A DNA stretch of 64,000 nt, from the NCBI GenBank assembly GCA_051294375.1, contig CM119266.1:12886081-12950080 (forward strand). Direction: 5' to 3'. Below the pieces are notes generated by a model. The model had not been told where the DNA came from. It made no database searches and saw only the letters and a list, made by a program, of their open reading frames with translations. This DNA comes from Paraspadella gotoi (lineage: Eukaryota > Chaetognatha). Positions 12,845-25,645 of the stretch are shown piece by piece (within the stretch, counting starts at the first letter, position 1; each line of letters starts with the position of its first letter). A program made the translations under genes and the position numbers.

Positions 12845-14332
12845 GAGAGAGAGGAGATTTGAGAAGACGAAGAGAGAGAGAGATTTCGTGAGGCGGCGCT
12901 TTTTCTGCAGACGGATCAATTTTTTCTTCTTTTCTCGTTTTTCGACGGCGACGAATTTCCCCCGGTTTTCTCCCGTCCTCCGATTCATTTCCTTCCTGAC
13001 TTTTTTCGTTTCAGCCTCGTCCGTCACCTTCGCCGCCGCTCGCCTCTCAAAAGTCCGTAAAAAGGGTAAGGCAGAGGGTAAGGGCTCGAGACTTTTTGAC
13101 AGGCGGGAATTGGAGAATAGAGATTGTGTTAGATTTAGTTTTAAAATACAAACATCTGAATTGAAATATTCTGATCAGCAAGCTAGTGTATATATTTTTA
13201 AAGCTTTGTTGCTCACTCGTAATCATAATTGTAACTGCAAATACAGCTACGTAGCAATTCTACGTACATACATCTTCGATTAGCGATTCTAGCAACTTTC
13301 AAACCTTGACAAATGAGCCGCGAATTTTCGAGTCTAAGTAATCTTTTGAAAGCATTTCGACGCTCCTTTTTACCAGCGTGACAAATCATGGTCCCCGCGA
13401 AGGTTAAAACCGATGACGGTGTCAACGGCGCCACTCTCGCGTCGGAAACGAGAAAAACAAATGAATCGCAGAAACAAAAGGCGTCGTTTAATCCTAAAGG
13501 GGAAGAGATTCGTCGAAAAAAAACAACGAAAAAGGAACTGAAAGACCATTAAAAACCTTAATAAAAACGAAGGAAGAAAAGGAGACGATCGATTCTGAGC
13601 TGCGTTTTCTTTTTGACCGAGGATCAATGACTTTGAAATGTCCGATGAAGGGGAGGGACAGGAAGGCATATTTACTCTTTCAAAACGCAGTCGCCCTGTA
13701 GTTCCAGGAAAATGCATAGCTCCGCTCTTTCATCGTTGTCTTTACGAAGGACGAGAAGCTGTGACAACGTCGCTGTCTTGCCATCAAAGCAGTCACCCCG
13801 ACTTGAGCTCATCTGGGAGTGCATTGATAAAGGGAATGCCGACCAGATTTAGTCTTATAATTTTAAATCTCTGAATTCAAAGAATAGAATGTATATTTTT
13901 CCGAGTGGTCTTCTATTCCAAGTCGTAATAATATCACCGACCATACTCCAAGTTAAGATCAGTAATAAAAGCGAAAAAACAAGAGCAAGAGAAACATCAG
14001 CCACAATCAGTGAAAACAAGAACCGCATTGCGTTTATTCTTTCGTCTTGTTCCACTTTTTCTCGGATTTCTGCGAAACGTCGTCGCTTTATCGGTCGTCG
14101 TCATTGTCGTCGTTATTGTCGTCGTAGTCGACGTCCCCATCGTTAAAAAAAAAAGAAAAAGAAAAAAACCTTTTAAGAATTTTTTCTTTTTGCTTCCGAT
14201 GGAAATCTTTAAAAAAAAAAGAAAGAAAAGCGTTGGTGACGCAGCGTCTCATGCGACCGCTCCACGTCATCCCTCGCTCGACTCACGTCATCACGACGAG
14301 AGAGCGGAGACGATGAGAGAGAGTAGAGAGAG

Positions 14333-14398
<66 letters not shown>

Positions 14399-14965
14399 GA
14401 GACGGGCACGCAAAAGACGCCAAAGACTTAAGGGATCGGTCGCGCCAAAGACGAAGGGAGACGAAGGGCGGACACGTGGCGTTTGAAAGCGACACCGTGG
14501 AGAGAACGCGGTCGGGAAACTGAAGCCGGATCGCTTGGAAAAGAAAAAAAAACGGATGGAGCGGGGGGGTGGGGGGGGTTGCGATGGGCGAGGGGAGGTT
14601 AAAGAAGAAAATGAAAGTAGGAAATTCGGATCCTTGACATTTGATCCAAGTTTTTATATCTCTGAGATCTGGACTAGTCAGTATGACAGAGATTACGAAA
14701 AAAAAAACAATATTTGTTACTCGTAACTGTTATCTGTCAAATTACATTATTTGTTTGTCAAACTTGATATTTATGTAATTGACTGATGAATTCTAAACTG
14801 GGATTTTTATTTTCAAAACAATCTCTTTGAACAAGAAAAGTACAAACTCTTCTGTTTTTCAGCTTGTTTGTTTTGTTTATCTTTGTAATCGAGTTTTTTT
14901 CCGCCCCCGCGCTTCCTGAAAGTGCGAAAATGTTTTTTCCTTTTTTCTATCTTTCTTTTTAGGAT

Positions 14966-15021
<56 letters not shown>

Positions 15022-15022
15022 G

Positions 15023-15053
<31 letters not shown>

Positions 15054-15208
15054 TCCTAGACTTTCAAGATTTCTTATCACATAAAAGAGAAAAAAAATAT
15101 TCTTCTGGGAAAAGTCGTTCCGCCTAAAATCCTGGTTTCAATTACGAAAGTCGGGATTTTTCTTTCTCTTTTGATTTGGAAAAGACCAGTTTGAGGAAGA
15201 GAGAAGAG

Positions 15209-15254
<46 letters not shown>

Positions 15255-17123
15255 GAGGAGCGGGGAGAGAGAGGGAGGAGAGAGAGAGAGCCCAACGCAA
15301 AGAGTGGAATTTTTTCTTCGCAAACTTACGATTTGTTGTATGTGCAGCGCCAATTATTATTTATGACAATGTTCTCCGGTCCGTCTCTCTCGAAAAAAAA
15401 GAAAAAAAGAAAATAATGGGCTCGTAAATTTCCATGAAACCACCATCCCGCCCATCCGACCCCTCCTACCCCTCCCCTACCCGCATAGCCCCCTCATCTC
15501 ACACACACTCAACTTCCAAGTTGATGAAACGGCTCATGAAACATTGAAACCCCCACCGCATGACGCCGATAATGGGTACTACGCATCGTACGACCAAGTA
15601 AGATTTCAAATCCGACGTTCGCGCGTAAGAAAAGAATCGCGTCACCAGCCAATCAAACGAGGATACCGTCAAAGCGCCATGATCGAATTAAGCCAATGGG
15701 AGCGCCAGAATATGCTACAGATTTCGACCATATGAAACTCTCGATCGTCGCTGCGGAGGCCGATTCGCCCGTAGCCTCCCGCCTTCCGCCCGCTGATATC
15801 GGCGTCGATATACCTAATCGCAAGCGCGCGATATCAACAATTTTTAACAATTCACAAACATTACTATACAACAATGAAAATAAGTTTTTGACCTTTTCTA
15901 GTTGAGTTATGATTTAATATGACTTATCAGTGAAAGGCATTAGCCGTCGCGGAAAATGACTTTCAAGTTTCAACATTCCTCAAAATATTTAAAAATTATG
16001 AATGGTGATTTCAAACAGATTTTTCTCAAATGTGAAATCGAAGCGAGTCGTGCATCATATTAACTTCACGCTATGATCGCCGTCGAGGTTAATCAGCTCG
16101 CGTTTCCACACAAGCCGACAATTTGGCAAAGCTCGACTTTGCCGTGAAGTATGCAGTGTGAGTCGTGAAGTATGGTAAGCGGTGTAGAATGTAGAATATT
16201 TGACAAGAAATACATTTTACGTTTTGGTTAAAATAATAATAAAATAACCCGTTTGTGCTGTTCGTTGAATATTATAAACTTGACTTTTTCTTAGAATGCT
16301 TTTTAACCGCTAATACTTCCCCGATAAAAGAAAAAAAAAAGATAACAAAAAAAGAAAATGGTTTTACCGAAAAACAACAACAACAAAAAAAAAAAGGAAC
16401 TAAAAATCCAGAAAAAAACATAAAGGAGCAAAAACCCATCTAGATTTCACTCAGAATCCCCGAACGAGAGCAAGAAGCAATTTCATCGGCGTCCAGCGGC
16501 GATAAAAAGGAAAGCGCCCAACCGAATAAAAAAATAGGCCGGCATCCTCGGGATTCGATCCGGCATCCTCCGGATCCGAGACTGGGGGAGGGGGTGGAAA
16601 TGGCGGCGAGCGAGTCTCGCAACCTCGTTTCCTCTTTTTTAGCTGAGAAGAAGGTTCGGCGGCAGAGTTGATCAAAGCGTCGTAGTTTTTGCTTTTTCCG
16701 ATTGCATGAATTAAGCAACGTAGACGAGACGAATCTTAACCGTAGATTGTGCAAGTGAGTTAAGTACTATGGTAGAGGAAAGGCTTTGTTGTTATAATCA
16801 CATAAGACACTAAAGACGATCGTTGTTTAAAATTTAATTTATGAACAGCTATCAAAGAGTGCTACTTTTTTTAATCTGTCAAACTCAATGAATAAATAAA
16901 TATATATATAAATAAATATATAAATAAACAGACTAATAAATATATAAATAAATTAATAAATTAATAAATAAATAAATTAATAAATATATAAATATATTAA
17001 TATATAAATTTACAAATATATAAATAGAAAAGACAGATAAATTTAAAAAAAAATCAATCAATTAAAAAATTAGCCAGTCTGTCAGTCAATCGATCAACAA
17101 ATCATTTCATGAATCAAACTCAC
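9811..17123. other. Intron of the alanine-rich gene: simple repeats, no gene recognised
   Basis: Contains pyrimidine-rich sequence at 10370-10700, an ACG tract near 11460-11515, (GA)n tracts at 12041-12140, 12781-12890, 14320-14400 and 15200-15290, (CT)n at 14970-15050, CGT-rich sequence near 14090-14140, and an AATA/TATA-rich stretch at about 16890-17040. I found no tRNA, no transposon ends and no exon with homology I could recognise. Confidence 0.55.
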
Positions 17124-17264
17124 CAATCATCATGGGGAATCCAGCGGCGGCGGCGAAGGCTCCGGATCTGGAGAGATAATGTTCCGAAGTTTGTTTCATG
17201 GTCATCATGACGCTGTTGATAGTTTTAATTTTGGGAAGATGGGATTGGAGGAAGGGATTGGTCA
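17124..17264 (-). CDS. Upstream exon of the alanine-rich gene
   Basis: This is an open minus-strand interval of 141 bases ending in a GTGAGT donor (RC of 17118-17123). The preferred acceptor is CCTTGGCAG just above 17264, behind a pyrimidine-rich stretch, but the frame stays open further upstream, so the 5' boundary is less certain than the donor. The peptide includes TNPFLQSHLPKIKTINSVMM, then MKQTSEHYLSRSG, and ends FAAAAGFPMMI. It lacks the monotony of the surrounding repeats and looks like real protein. Joined to the exon at 9742-9810 it stays in frame. The 5' exons of this gene were not found; a minus-strand ATG near 18479 in Pro/Arg-rich sequence was considered and not accepted. Confidence 0.5.
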
Positions 17265-17901
17265 CTGCCAAGGATGGTCCGTGAAGAAGGGTAAGTTATG
17301 AATAAATAGCTGCGATGAGGTGAGCGCCGTCTCTTTCTGTGGAGGATCAACCCAGGCGCCGCAATCAAGGACGAAAAAAATAATTAGATTTCGCCCGGCC
17401 CGGAATAAGATGCGGTTTTTTTTATTTCACTTTAATTATTAAATATATTTAAATGTTTTTATTTTTATTTTTTGTGGCTTTGATTTTCTTTTTATTCAGT
17501 CATTTGACGAGAGAGTCTTTGTCATGATTTAACCAAACGCGGGAAATAAAATTTAAAGTTAACAGAAAAAGACGAGCGAGGAAGAAAACTTTTTTTTCTC
17601 TCTTTTTTTTTCCAATAATCGAACTTGTAAATTTGATTTCCACCCAAATCGGATGTTTTATAAAAATTGGAAAAGAAGGGGGGGAAACGCTGATATATAT
17701 TGAGTCGGAACTCGATGCCGCGGTTGGAGGGGGGGAAATTAGGAGGAGGAAGAGGAGGAGGACGTTGAAAGAAGGAAGAAGAGGAAGACGCCGAAAAATA
17801 GAGGAAGCGGAAGAGGAAAGGAAGAGAAGACCTCTTCGTCAAATAAAGAACTCGACTTTCACGGAATCGGGAGGGGAAACTGGACTCTTTCTGTCACATT
17901 C

Positions 17902-18074
17902 TCCTCTCTCTCTCTCTCTCTCTCTCTCGTCTCCGTCTCTCTCTCTCCTCGTCTCTCTCTCATCTCCTCATCTGCTCTCTTCTCGTTCTCTCGTTCCCCT
18001 TCTACTCTCATCCTCCCTCTCATTTTTTTCAACTTTCCGCTCAAATCTATAAACTTCTCTTGTCCTTCTGCCTG

Positions 18075-18105
<31 letters not shown>

Positions 18106-18118
18106 CTCTCTCCTCTTC

Positions 18119-18193
<75 letters not shown>

Positions 18194-18259
18194 ATTTTTT
18201 TCACTTTCGCCAAATCTTAAAATCTTTTTCTCTTTCCTTCTGCCTCATTCTCTCTCTCT

Positions 18260-18345
<86 letters not shown>
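17902..18345. repeat. Interrupted (CT)n microsatellite block
   Basis: About 440 bases of nearly pure CT dinucleotides, broken by short CTC, CGT and TTT interruptions and by two copies of a CTCATTTTTTTCAACTTT-like spacer (near 18020 and 18190). The recurrence of that spacer suggests the block grew by segmental duplication as well as slippage. Confidence 0.9.
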
Positions 18346-18346
<1 letters not shown>

Positions 18347-20052
18347 GAGTCGACTCGACGAGGCGCTTGAAGTTACTTCGTTCGCCGACTTCGTATCGGA
18401 CGGCGGCCGTGGGAATCGGCTGGTGGCGGCGACGGTGGCGCTGGGGCGGCGGCGGCTGCTGGCGGATATACTCCCTCATGCTTCGGAAGAAGAGGAAGAG
18501 CGGCGGCGGAAGAGGAATACGAGAGGAGAGGAAAGGAAAACGGAGGACGGAGGAAGGAGAAGAGGAGGAGGAAGGGAACCGCGATTAAGAGGAGGAGAAG
18601 GAAGAGAAGAAAAGACGGCGAGATGTAGTTTTGAATATTTTTATTTCGGCGAAGATTTAAAAAAAAACCGAGGTCAGAAAAAAGTAAAAAAAATACTGTC
18701 CGTTCCTTTAAGCCTCATTCTTCCTTAACTCTCATACATACGTAATTTTTGAATTTACTGACACTAAAATGGATAAAAACAGAAAAAAGAAAATCTAATT
18801 TAATTGTTACGGAATAAATCCAGAAAGAAGACTCAGAATGTCGGATGGAACAATCTAAAAATAGCAAGCGGGAATATGGAAAACGATGGCAATGTCGATA
18901 GAAGATGGCAATTCGGAAGACGATTGGCAATATGGAAGAAGGGAAAGTCAGATTTTCATCGAAAAGCGGAGAAAGACACGACGCGAGTCAGGGAGAGATC
19001 ATAGAGGGCGAGGAAGAGGGTTTAGGGGGGAGTGGGAGTGGGGAGTGGGGAGTGTGGAGGCAGTGTGGAGGAGGGGAGGCGATATACAAGAAAGAGACAG
19101 CAACTTAGGCAAACGATCAAGCCTTCAAAGAGTAGCTACTTTTTTGTTGTCAGCGCTTTTAAAATAATGCCTAAAAATAAAAAAAAATAAAAAAAATATT
19201 AAAAAAAAAAAATAAATAATAAGATGACAAAACGCTATAAAGTAGACGACTAAAAAAAAAATAAAAATTTTAGCTCATTTAGAAATTTGATAAAACGACC
19301 AACAAACGAAATCCAGACGGACAGACAATCAAAAGGCCAGACCCACAGACAGACAGATCTCTTCCCTCTTCTCTCCGCCCGATTAAAAAAAAAAGGGAGA
19401 TTTCTCTTCCGCGATTCGAAAATGTCACCGAATTGAGGTCGCGAGATAAAGGGCGCGAAAACCCTTCCGAGGTGAGACGTCGCGCGAATCGAAGACGTCG
19501 ACGCCGAAAAAAAAGGCGCCTCGCATATCACGCGCGCGCCTTTTGCGGGCGCCCTTTTTGGGGGAAGGGCGCCGGATTGAGCGCCGGATTGAGCGACCGG
19601 AAGGAACGCAGAATCACGCGTCTAATCGAGGAGTAAAAAAATTATTCGTCGAGACGGTTTTGGGGGGGAGATCTCTTTCGAGTGAATTGATTGTCGTTTT
19701 AAGAGAGAGAGAGAGAAAGAGAGAGAGAGAGGGAGAGAGAGAGAGAAAAACAGCTGATTCCTCAAGTCAACAACTTCACTGAATTCCCTCCACAATAATT
19801 AAAAATACTTGAACTAATTCTTATCATTATCAAGTATATTCTTTTCGGGATTCTTTGATTTTCTCGCAACTTATCGCTCTCGCTCTCCACCCCCTCTCTT
19901 CTCTCTTCTCTTCCTTACTTTCTCACTTCTTCGGGCTACGATATTTATCCCCCCCACTTTATTCTTACTTTGCTAAAAGCTTCCGCTTTTAAGCGATAGA
20001 GGGACTCGCTGAGTTAAAACAAAGGAATTCTTCTCACACGGCGCGCGAAGGG

Positions 20053-20159
<107 letters not shown>

Positions 20160-21589
20160 AATTAATTGCAGCTTATATAATGCGTACAGAGGTAACAATT
20201 CACTAAGCAACAACGCTTAATAATTTCTTTAGAGATAACAGCCACAGGACGGTATTTCGCGTTACCTCCTTTGGAACCATCAAAAGGGTTTGTGTATTGG
20301 TCGTAGTTTCACGCTTGCATTTTTTTTCTTTGTTTTTTCTCATTTGTAAACAAAAGAATCCGTGACGAATTAACGCACCGCAATTAGTGGATTCTTAAAA
20401 TAAAATCTGAATTGTTCTTCGTTCGTTAAAAAAAAGATAAGCATGAAATGCAAATGAGATTTGTATTGAAGCGCGAAAAGTTAATCGTAACTTTTTTCTG
20501 TTTCGTGGAGTGAGTGAACAAAATGTTTACAAACTTGGACTATTGACTTACCTTATGACTAATTCTTTTCATTCAAAGTCTCTCTTTGATAACTATGATC
20601 GAACAATGAACTGCCGAACAGTTTTCTACAAGGAAAGAAAACATCGAAACAACGAAACAACGAGATCGAACAACACGAAAAACCGGAAAAAGTCGATGGC
20701 GCCGTCGATCTCGGAAGGGCGCTGGAAATTAGGGCAGATTCTCCAACGAGATTCTTGGGCCGAACATTCTCCGTTGATGGCCGCTCTGCCTCACTTGGAC
20801 GCTGGCTCACTAGAGACCCGTTTGGACATTACAACTATTTTTCTCTCAATTTTTTCTTTTCTTGTATTATATTCCACATGCCTTCCCTAGCCACCCTCAC
20901 TCATGCAGTCTCCCTACCCCATCCTTCACGTCCACCCCCAATAACCCCCATCGATAAAACTCACTACGTGGACGTCGTTAGCCCCGAGTTTTCTCTTTGA
21001 TGCCCGACGCTTAAGAGGCTCCTCCTCCTCCATAGCGGATGAATTGGCCCGTCACGATTCGGACATTTGCCCGCTGGCGGAATAGTGAGCGATCGAAAAA
21101 AAAGTGTCGGGTAATATCAAAGGTTGAAAATGATAAATCTTTATATTTAGCACGGCAGAGCACTTTAGTTGTGTTCGTACCCTAGATAACAATCCAGGAA
21201 CAGTATATTGGTGATAAATTAAATGGATTTAACCAAAAAGTTTACATTTACGTATAAAAAGTTATAAAAAGCGGCGAATTCTAGTATATCGCCTCCGCTC
21301 CATAATAGTCTAAATAGGCCTACTGTACCAAGCTACATTTGGATTTTTCGCGCTGATGTTCAATAATCGAAAATTCAGGCGACATTAAGCGATTAAAACT
21401 CTTTAACGTCACTGCCGTTTCTATCTCAAGATGGACAATGCCCCAAATAGATCGTCCAGGTGAGTTGTCGTTGTCGTTATCTTGGTCCTCGTTCGAGCAA
21501 AGCAAACCAAAAAATCTAAGGGAAAAGAAGACAGAGACAGCGACAGCGACAGAGACAGAGAAGAGACAGAGAAGAGACAGAGAAGAGAC

Positions 21590-21639
<50 letters not shown>

Positions 21640-22554
21640 AATAAAAAGTATTGCAAAATTGTCACGACTACAAAAGCCACTTCAACTACGATTCCGTAAC
21701 TTTCAACTGGAGTCCCCAGACGCCGGAAAATATCTTTGTCGGTTCCAAACCGGAAATGGGGTTCGATCCCCAAAGGCAAGAAAGACCGCGACGAGAGACG
21801 AGATAGCGAAAGTCAGTCTCCGGCGCCGGATTTGCTTCTTAGGAGTCGGAAAAACTCGTCGATCGTAACGGAGGAAATAAGGGGGAAGCGTTACGGAGCT
21901 GAGATCCAGAGCCTTGGTTGTCCTCGCGGGGGTTTTGAACTCCGCCCAAAAACAATCTTCCTTGGTTTTTCTTTGCGGAGCGAGAAAGGGAGGTGGGGGA
22001 GAGAAGAGGGACGAGGAAAGAGGGAGAAGAAAGGAAAGGAAAATAAAATTGGGAAAGGATAGAGTGAAAAACGTAAAGGAAAAGAAGAAGGAAAGTAGGA
22101 AGCAGGAAAGATATCATGGGAAATTAGTTAGAAGGAAGAACGAAATAAGCAAGGGATAGAGAAAACAAAACAAATACTGCGGAATTTTCAATGCTTTTTT
22201 CGTTGCCGTCCCCTCTGGACAAATCACCTTTTTTGGCTGGGTCAACTGGTCATTAACTGGTCATTAACCTTAGGTTTTTATCGAACATAGGTTTAAAGTT
22301 AATGACTATTAGTATTACGAATAATGTAAACCAAGCTCCCACAAAAAAAATACATAATCCAATTTTCAGAATTAACCCACTTCATTTTTCCTCCGATGTT
22401 TGTTTTCCTTGACACAATATCGTGTTTTCATATCGCGTCGATCCGCCCCCTCGACCCAAAAAAATTCATTTTTCCCGCCGAGATCAAGGGAAAATCCGAA
22501 AATCAATTTCCAAAATTTTTTTAAAAAATATCTTTTTTCTTTCTCAATGAATTT

Positions 22555-22626
<72 letters not shown>

Positions 22627-22642
22627 TTTTTCTTTCTTTTTT

Positions 22643-22697
<55 letters not shown>

Positions 22698-22721
22698 ATC
22701 TTTCTTTCTTTCTTTCTTTCA
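22555..22721. repeat. (TTTC)n microsatellite
   Basis: About 165 bases of the tetranucleotide TTTC with a few T insertions. Its translation (Phe-Leu-Ser) gives a spurious long open frame. Confidence 0.92.
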
Positions 22722-24083
22722 ATACATCTCTTTCAGTATTATTCTCTTTTTTCTCTCCGTTACATTTCCATGCCTTATCCCCTCACATTAACTCACTCAG
22801 AAAATCATCTATTTTTATAAAACGAATTTATATTATTTTTTTTTCCGCCAAAATTTTATATGTTAAAAACTATGATCCCTTAAACTTGAATTCGTTTAAA
22901 ACCTCAACCACAACTTACAAACAGTTTGATTCTTTGCCCACTTCATTTTTATCACTTCCCAGCCATTGCACTCCCTCTCTCTCGTTCACCACCACCTCCC
23001 CTCTCTCCAAAAAAAACCTTTCCAATCTTTTTCCTTAAAACCCTTTTCCCCCCAAAACCCGACGGCCTCTTCGACCCCAAGGCTCTTCAAGGTTTCTAGC
23101 AGCTCATTTAGTCAGCCCCCCGTTGGAGGTCTTGCGCTTTTATTTCTTTCCACCTCATCCTCTTCATCCTCCTCTTCCTCATCTTCCTCCTCTTCTCCTC
23201 ATGCTTCGTCTCATAATTCCTTTTCTTCCTCTTCCTTCATCTTTTCCCAATTTTTCACTCTCTCGTCTTTTTAATTTCTCCCTTCTTCCTCCTCCTCCTT
23301 CGAAGAGTAGCCCGAAGGCAGCCTGGAAGAGACCGTCGGATTGGAAGACCCCGTCGAGACCCGCGGCTCCGGAGACGTCGACGCTGTTGTTGCAATGTTG
23401 CCCCTCGACGCCAGAGCGAGACTCGAGACGCGTCCGGCCGCCTCGGGTGTGACGCCGGCGTGGGGGAGTTCCCTTTTTTTTTACGAGGGTGGAGTGGTGT
23501 GTGGATGGGATGTCGAGGGTGTTGGTTGGCGATAGGGTGACGACTGACGACACAGTGATGGCAAGTAATAGTTTTTTGGAGGTCCTGCGTGATTTTGTTG
23601 AAAGCAATCTATTGTACACAAAAGGGCGAGCTCGTCGTTGATTTCGTTCATTGCTTCAAAGAACCGTTTCAGGCCAGATACTGACTGTTGCAGCCTGACT
23701 TTGTGGTACTAAACCGCATCATTGTCTTAGATTCAAGATCGATGGGCTTTTTACAGCTTTTGGAAAGATGACAACAAATTCGTGTACCACTCAGAACTAT
23801 CCTTTTAAAAGATTCTCTACCAGCAACAAAGCAACAACAGCGTGTCAGATTTAACCGAGAGCACTTCTCTCTCTCCCCCCCCCAATTCACGGCCCACATT
23901 TTTGTTTGGCGCAATAAAACCTGGAGAAAATCGCGCTAAACGTCTTTGACTGGAGGCGCCCAATTAGCGCGCGCTTAGACTCTTAATTACGTCCATCTTG
24001 TAACTGGACGCAAACCGAACGGAATGAATTAAAACATCGTTCGATCCCTCGATCCTTTTCCAACTACCCACGCCCAGTCATCG

Positions 24084-24090
<7 letters not shown>

Positions 24091-24173
<83 letters not shown>
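24091..24173. repeat. (CT)n microsatellite
   Basis: About 80 bases of nearly uninterrupted CT dinucleotide. Confidence 0.92.
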
Positions 24174-24175
<2 letters not shown>

Positions 24176-24522
24176 ACATGCCTTTTTTTTAGCATCAAGC
24201 CGCCAGGTATATGATTCGTTCTCGTTAATCGATTAACGAATCGATTAGCGATCTAAAAACTCATTTGCATTTTGTAGGACGTGTGATTTTTTTTTCTTTT
24301 AAGTAAATGTTTATTTATCTTTAGGCCGCAGTAAAAACCTAATTCTTTAATCAAAATAACGAATTTCTCACGAAATCCCAAATTATATAAAGGACAGCTA
24401 GAGTAGTAATGAGTTATGAATTCATTAATTTGGCGTACTATCGTGAAATAATCTGAATGATGATGTTAAAAACAAACCGTTGGGCGAAAATGATAAAATA
24501 GTGATAAAATAGATAAAAAAGT

Positions 24523-24873
24523 TTGGTAAATGTGGATTATAAAATGATAAGTGGTTTTATCCATGCACGATTAGTAGAGGTTTTACCTGGATTGGTGCAA
24601 GAGGATCAGGGAGGTTTACCAGGGAGAAAAATATCAGATGTTTTGCATATAATACAGGATGTCATTGATTATTGTAGAATTCATGACGTTGGAGGAGCTT
24701 TGGTATTTCTGGATCTTGAGAAATGTTTTGACAGGGTAGACCACAGTATGGTTTTAAAGACTTTAAAGAAATGTGGTTTTGGGAACAATTTAATTAATTG
24801 GGTAAGGTCATTTTATAATAGAATATTAGTTAATAGGCATTGGTCTGATTTACCATATAATTTGCGATTGTCA

Positions 24874-24876
<3 letters not shown>
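24523..24876 (+). mobile_element. Non-LTR retrotransposon reverse transcriptase, internal fragment (dead)
   Basis: An open frame of about 117 codons matches the first half of a LINE-type reverse transcriptase. Visible landmarks in order are NVDYKMIS with HARL (motif 0 region), DQGGLPGRKISD (DQxGxxxGR block) and FLDLEKCFDRVDH, the motif A block with the first catalytic Asp. The frame then ends in a stop just before a GA repeat, so motif C (YADD/FADD), thumb, endonuclease and 3' UTR are missing. No ATG precedes the fragment; the frame opens at TTG after AT-rich sequence. It is a truncated relic, probably of an L1-like or related element; the clade is my inference. It sits in intergenic DNA upstream of the Rhs-type gene and shows no sign of being used by the host. 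Confidence 0.85.
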
Positions 24877-24879
<3 letters not shown>

Positions 24880-24945
<66 letters not shown>

Positions 24946-25011
24946 AAGTGAGAGAGAGAAAGATAGTGAGAGAGAGAGTGAGAGAGATATAGAGAAAAGT
25001 GGGAGAGAGAG

Positions 25012-25042
<31 letters not shown>

Positions 25043-25045
25043 TAA

Positions 25046-25093
<48 letters not shown>
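24880..25093. repeat. (GA)n and (GATA)n compound microsatellite
   Basis: About 210 bases of GA dinucleotide with AAAG, GTGAGA and a short GATA run, directly abutting the retrotransposon fragment. Confidence 0.9.
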
Positions 25094-25095
<2 letters not shown>

Positions 25096-25495
25096 AAAAA
25101 AAAAGGGAGAAAATAACTGGTTTTTAAAGCGTCTCGTCTTGAATAAAAAAAGGGGGGAGAAGAAAACACATAAAAAAAAAAGCAATGAGATAAAAAGAAA
25201 TGAAAATCGGTGGAGTCTGATTAAAAACCCAGATGGTTCGAGTTATGGATTCGCCGTCGACGCCGTCCGAATGGCGGGGCGTCCCGGGAAAGCAAAAACT
25301 AAATGGAGGAAACGGAGTTCCAACCAAAAAATGACGGCCGTTCCGGGGATTGTGGGGTGGCAGGGGTGGTGAAGATGGGCGGGGGGGGGCTGATAGGGGT
25401 GTGAGTGGGGGTAAGGGGAAAAAGAGTGTTGAGATCAAGGGGCTATTTAGGACAGGGGGTTAGATTTGAGATGAGTTTTGTTGGAGGAAAAGAGT

Positions 25496-25645
25496 TTTTT
25501 GTTCCGACAGACTTGGGAATTTAGTGTATGTATATAAAGACCATAGGTTGTACAAGGTCAAGTTAAAATAAAGTTTTACTTGACCTAGCCCAACTTATCG
25601 TCTTTACATACATACACTAAATTCCCAAGTCTGTCGGAATAAGAA
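25496..25645. repeat. Near-perfect palindrome able to form one long hairpin
   Basis: Positions 25502-25541 are the reverse complement of 25600-25639 with one G/T-type difference. The complementarity continues inward (25542-25569 with 25572-25599) with about six mismatches, leaving almost no loop; weak pairing extends a few bases outward. The whole is one inverted repeat of about 138 bp. It could be a short fold-back element, or it could be transcribed as a long hairpin RNA precursor. The sequence alone does not decide. Confidence 0.85.

Noticed and set aside
13015-13065. Possible plus-strand exon between TCGTTTCAG and GTAAGG encoding SSVTFAAARLSKVRKK
   Set aside because: Looks protein-like but stands alone; no in-phase partner found.
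16537-16640. GGATTCGATCC with repeated GGCATCCTC, resembling tRNA or SINE sequence
   Set aside because: No cloverleaf can be drawn and no A box/B box pair with correct spacing was found.
18350-18479. Minus-strand ATG frame rich in Pro, Gln, Arg (MREYIRQQPPPPQ) as first exon of the alanine-rich gene
   Set aside because: Another frame of the same DNA is equally plausible, the only donor (GTAACT) is weak, and the frame runs into a CT repeat.
21750-21780. tRNA-like T arm (GGGGTTCGATCCCC)
   Set aside because: No matching acceptor, D or anticodon stems at the right spacing upstream or on the other strand.
22400-23038. Long frame of Phe-Leu-Ser repeats
   Set aside because: Translation of the TTTC tetranucleotide tract and nearby pyrimidine-rich DNA.
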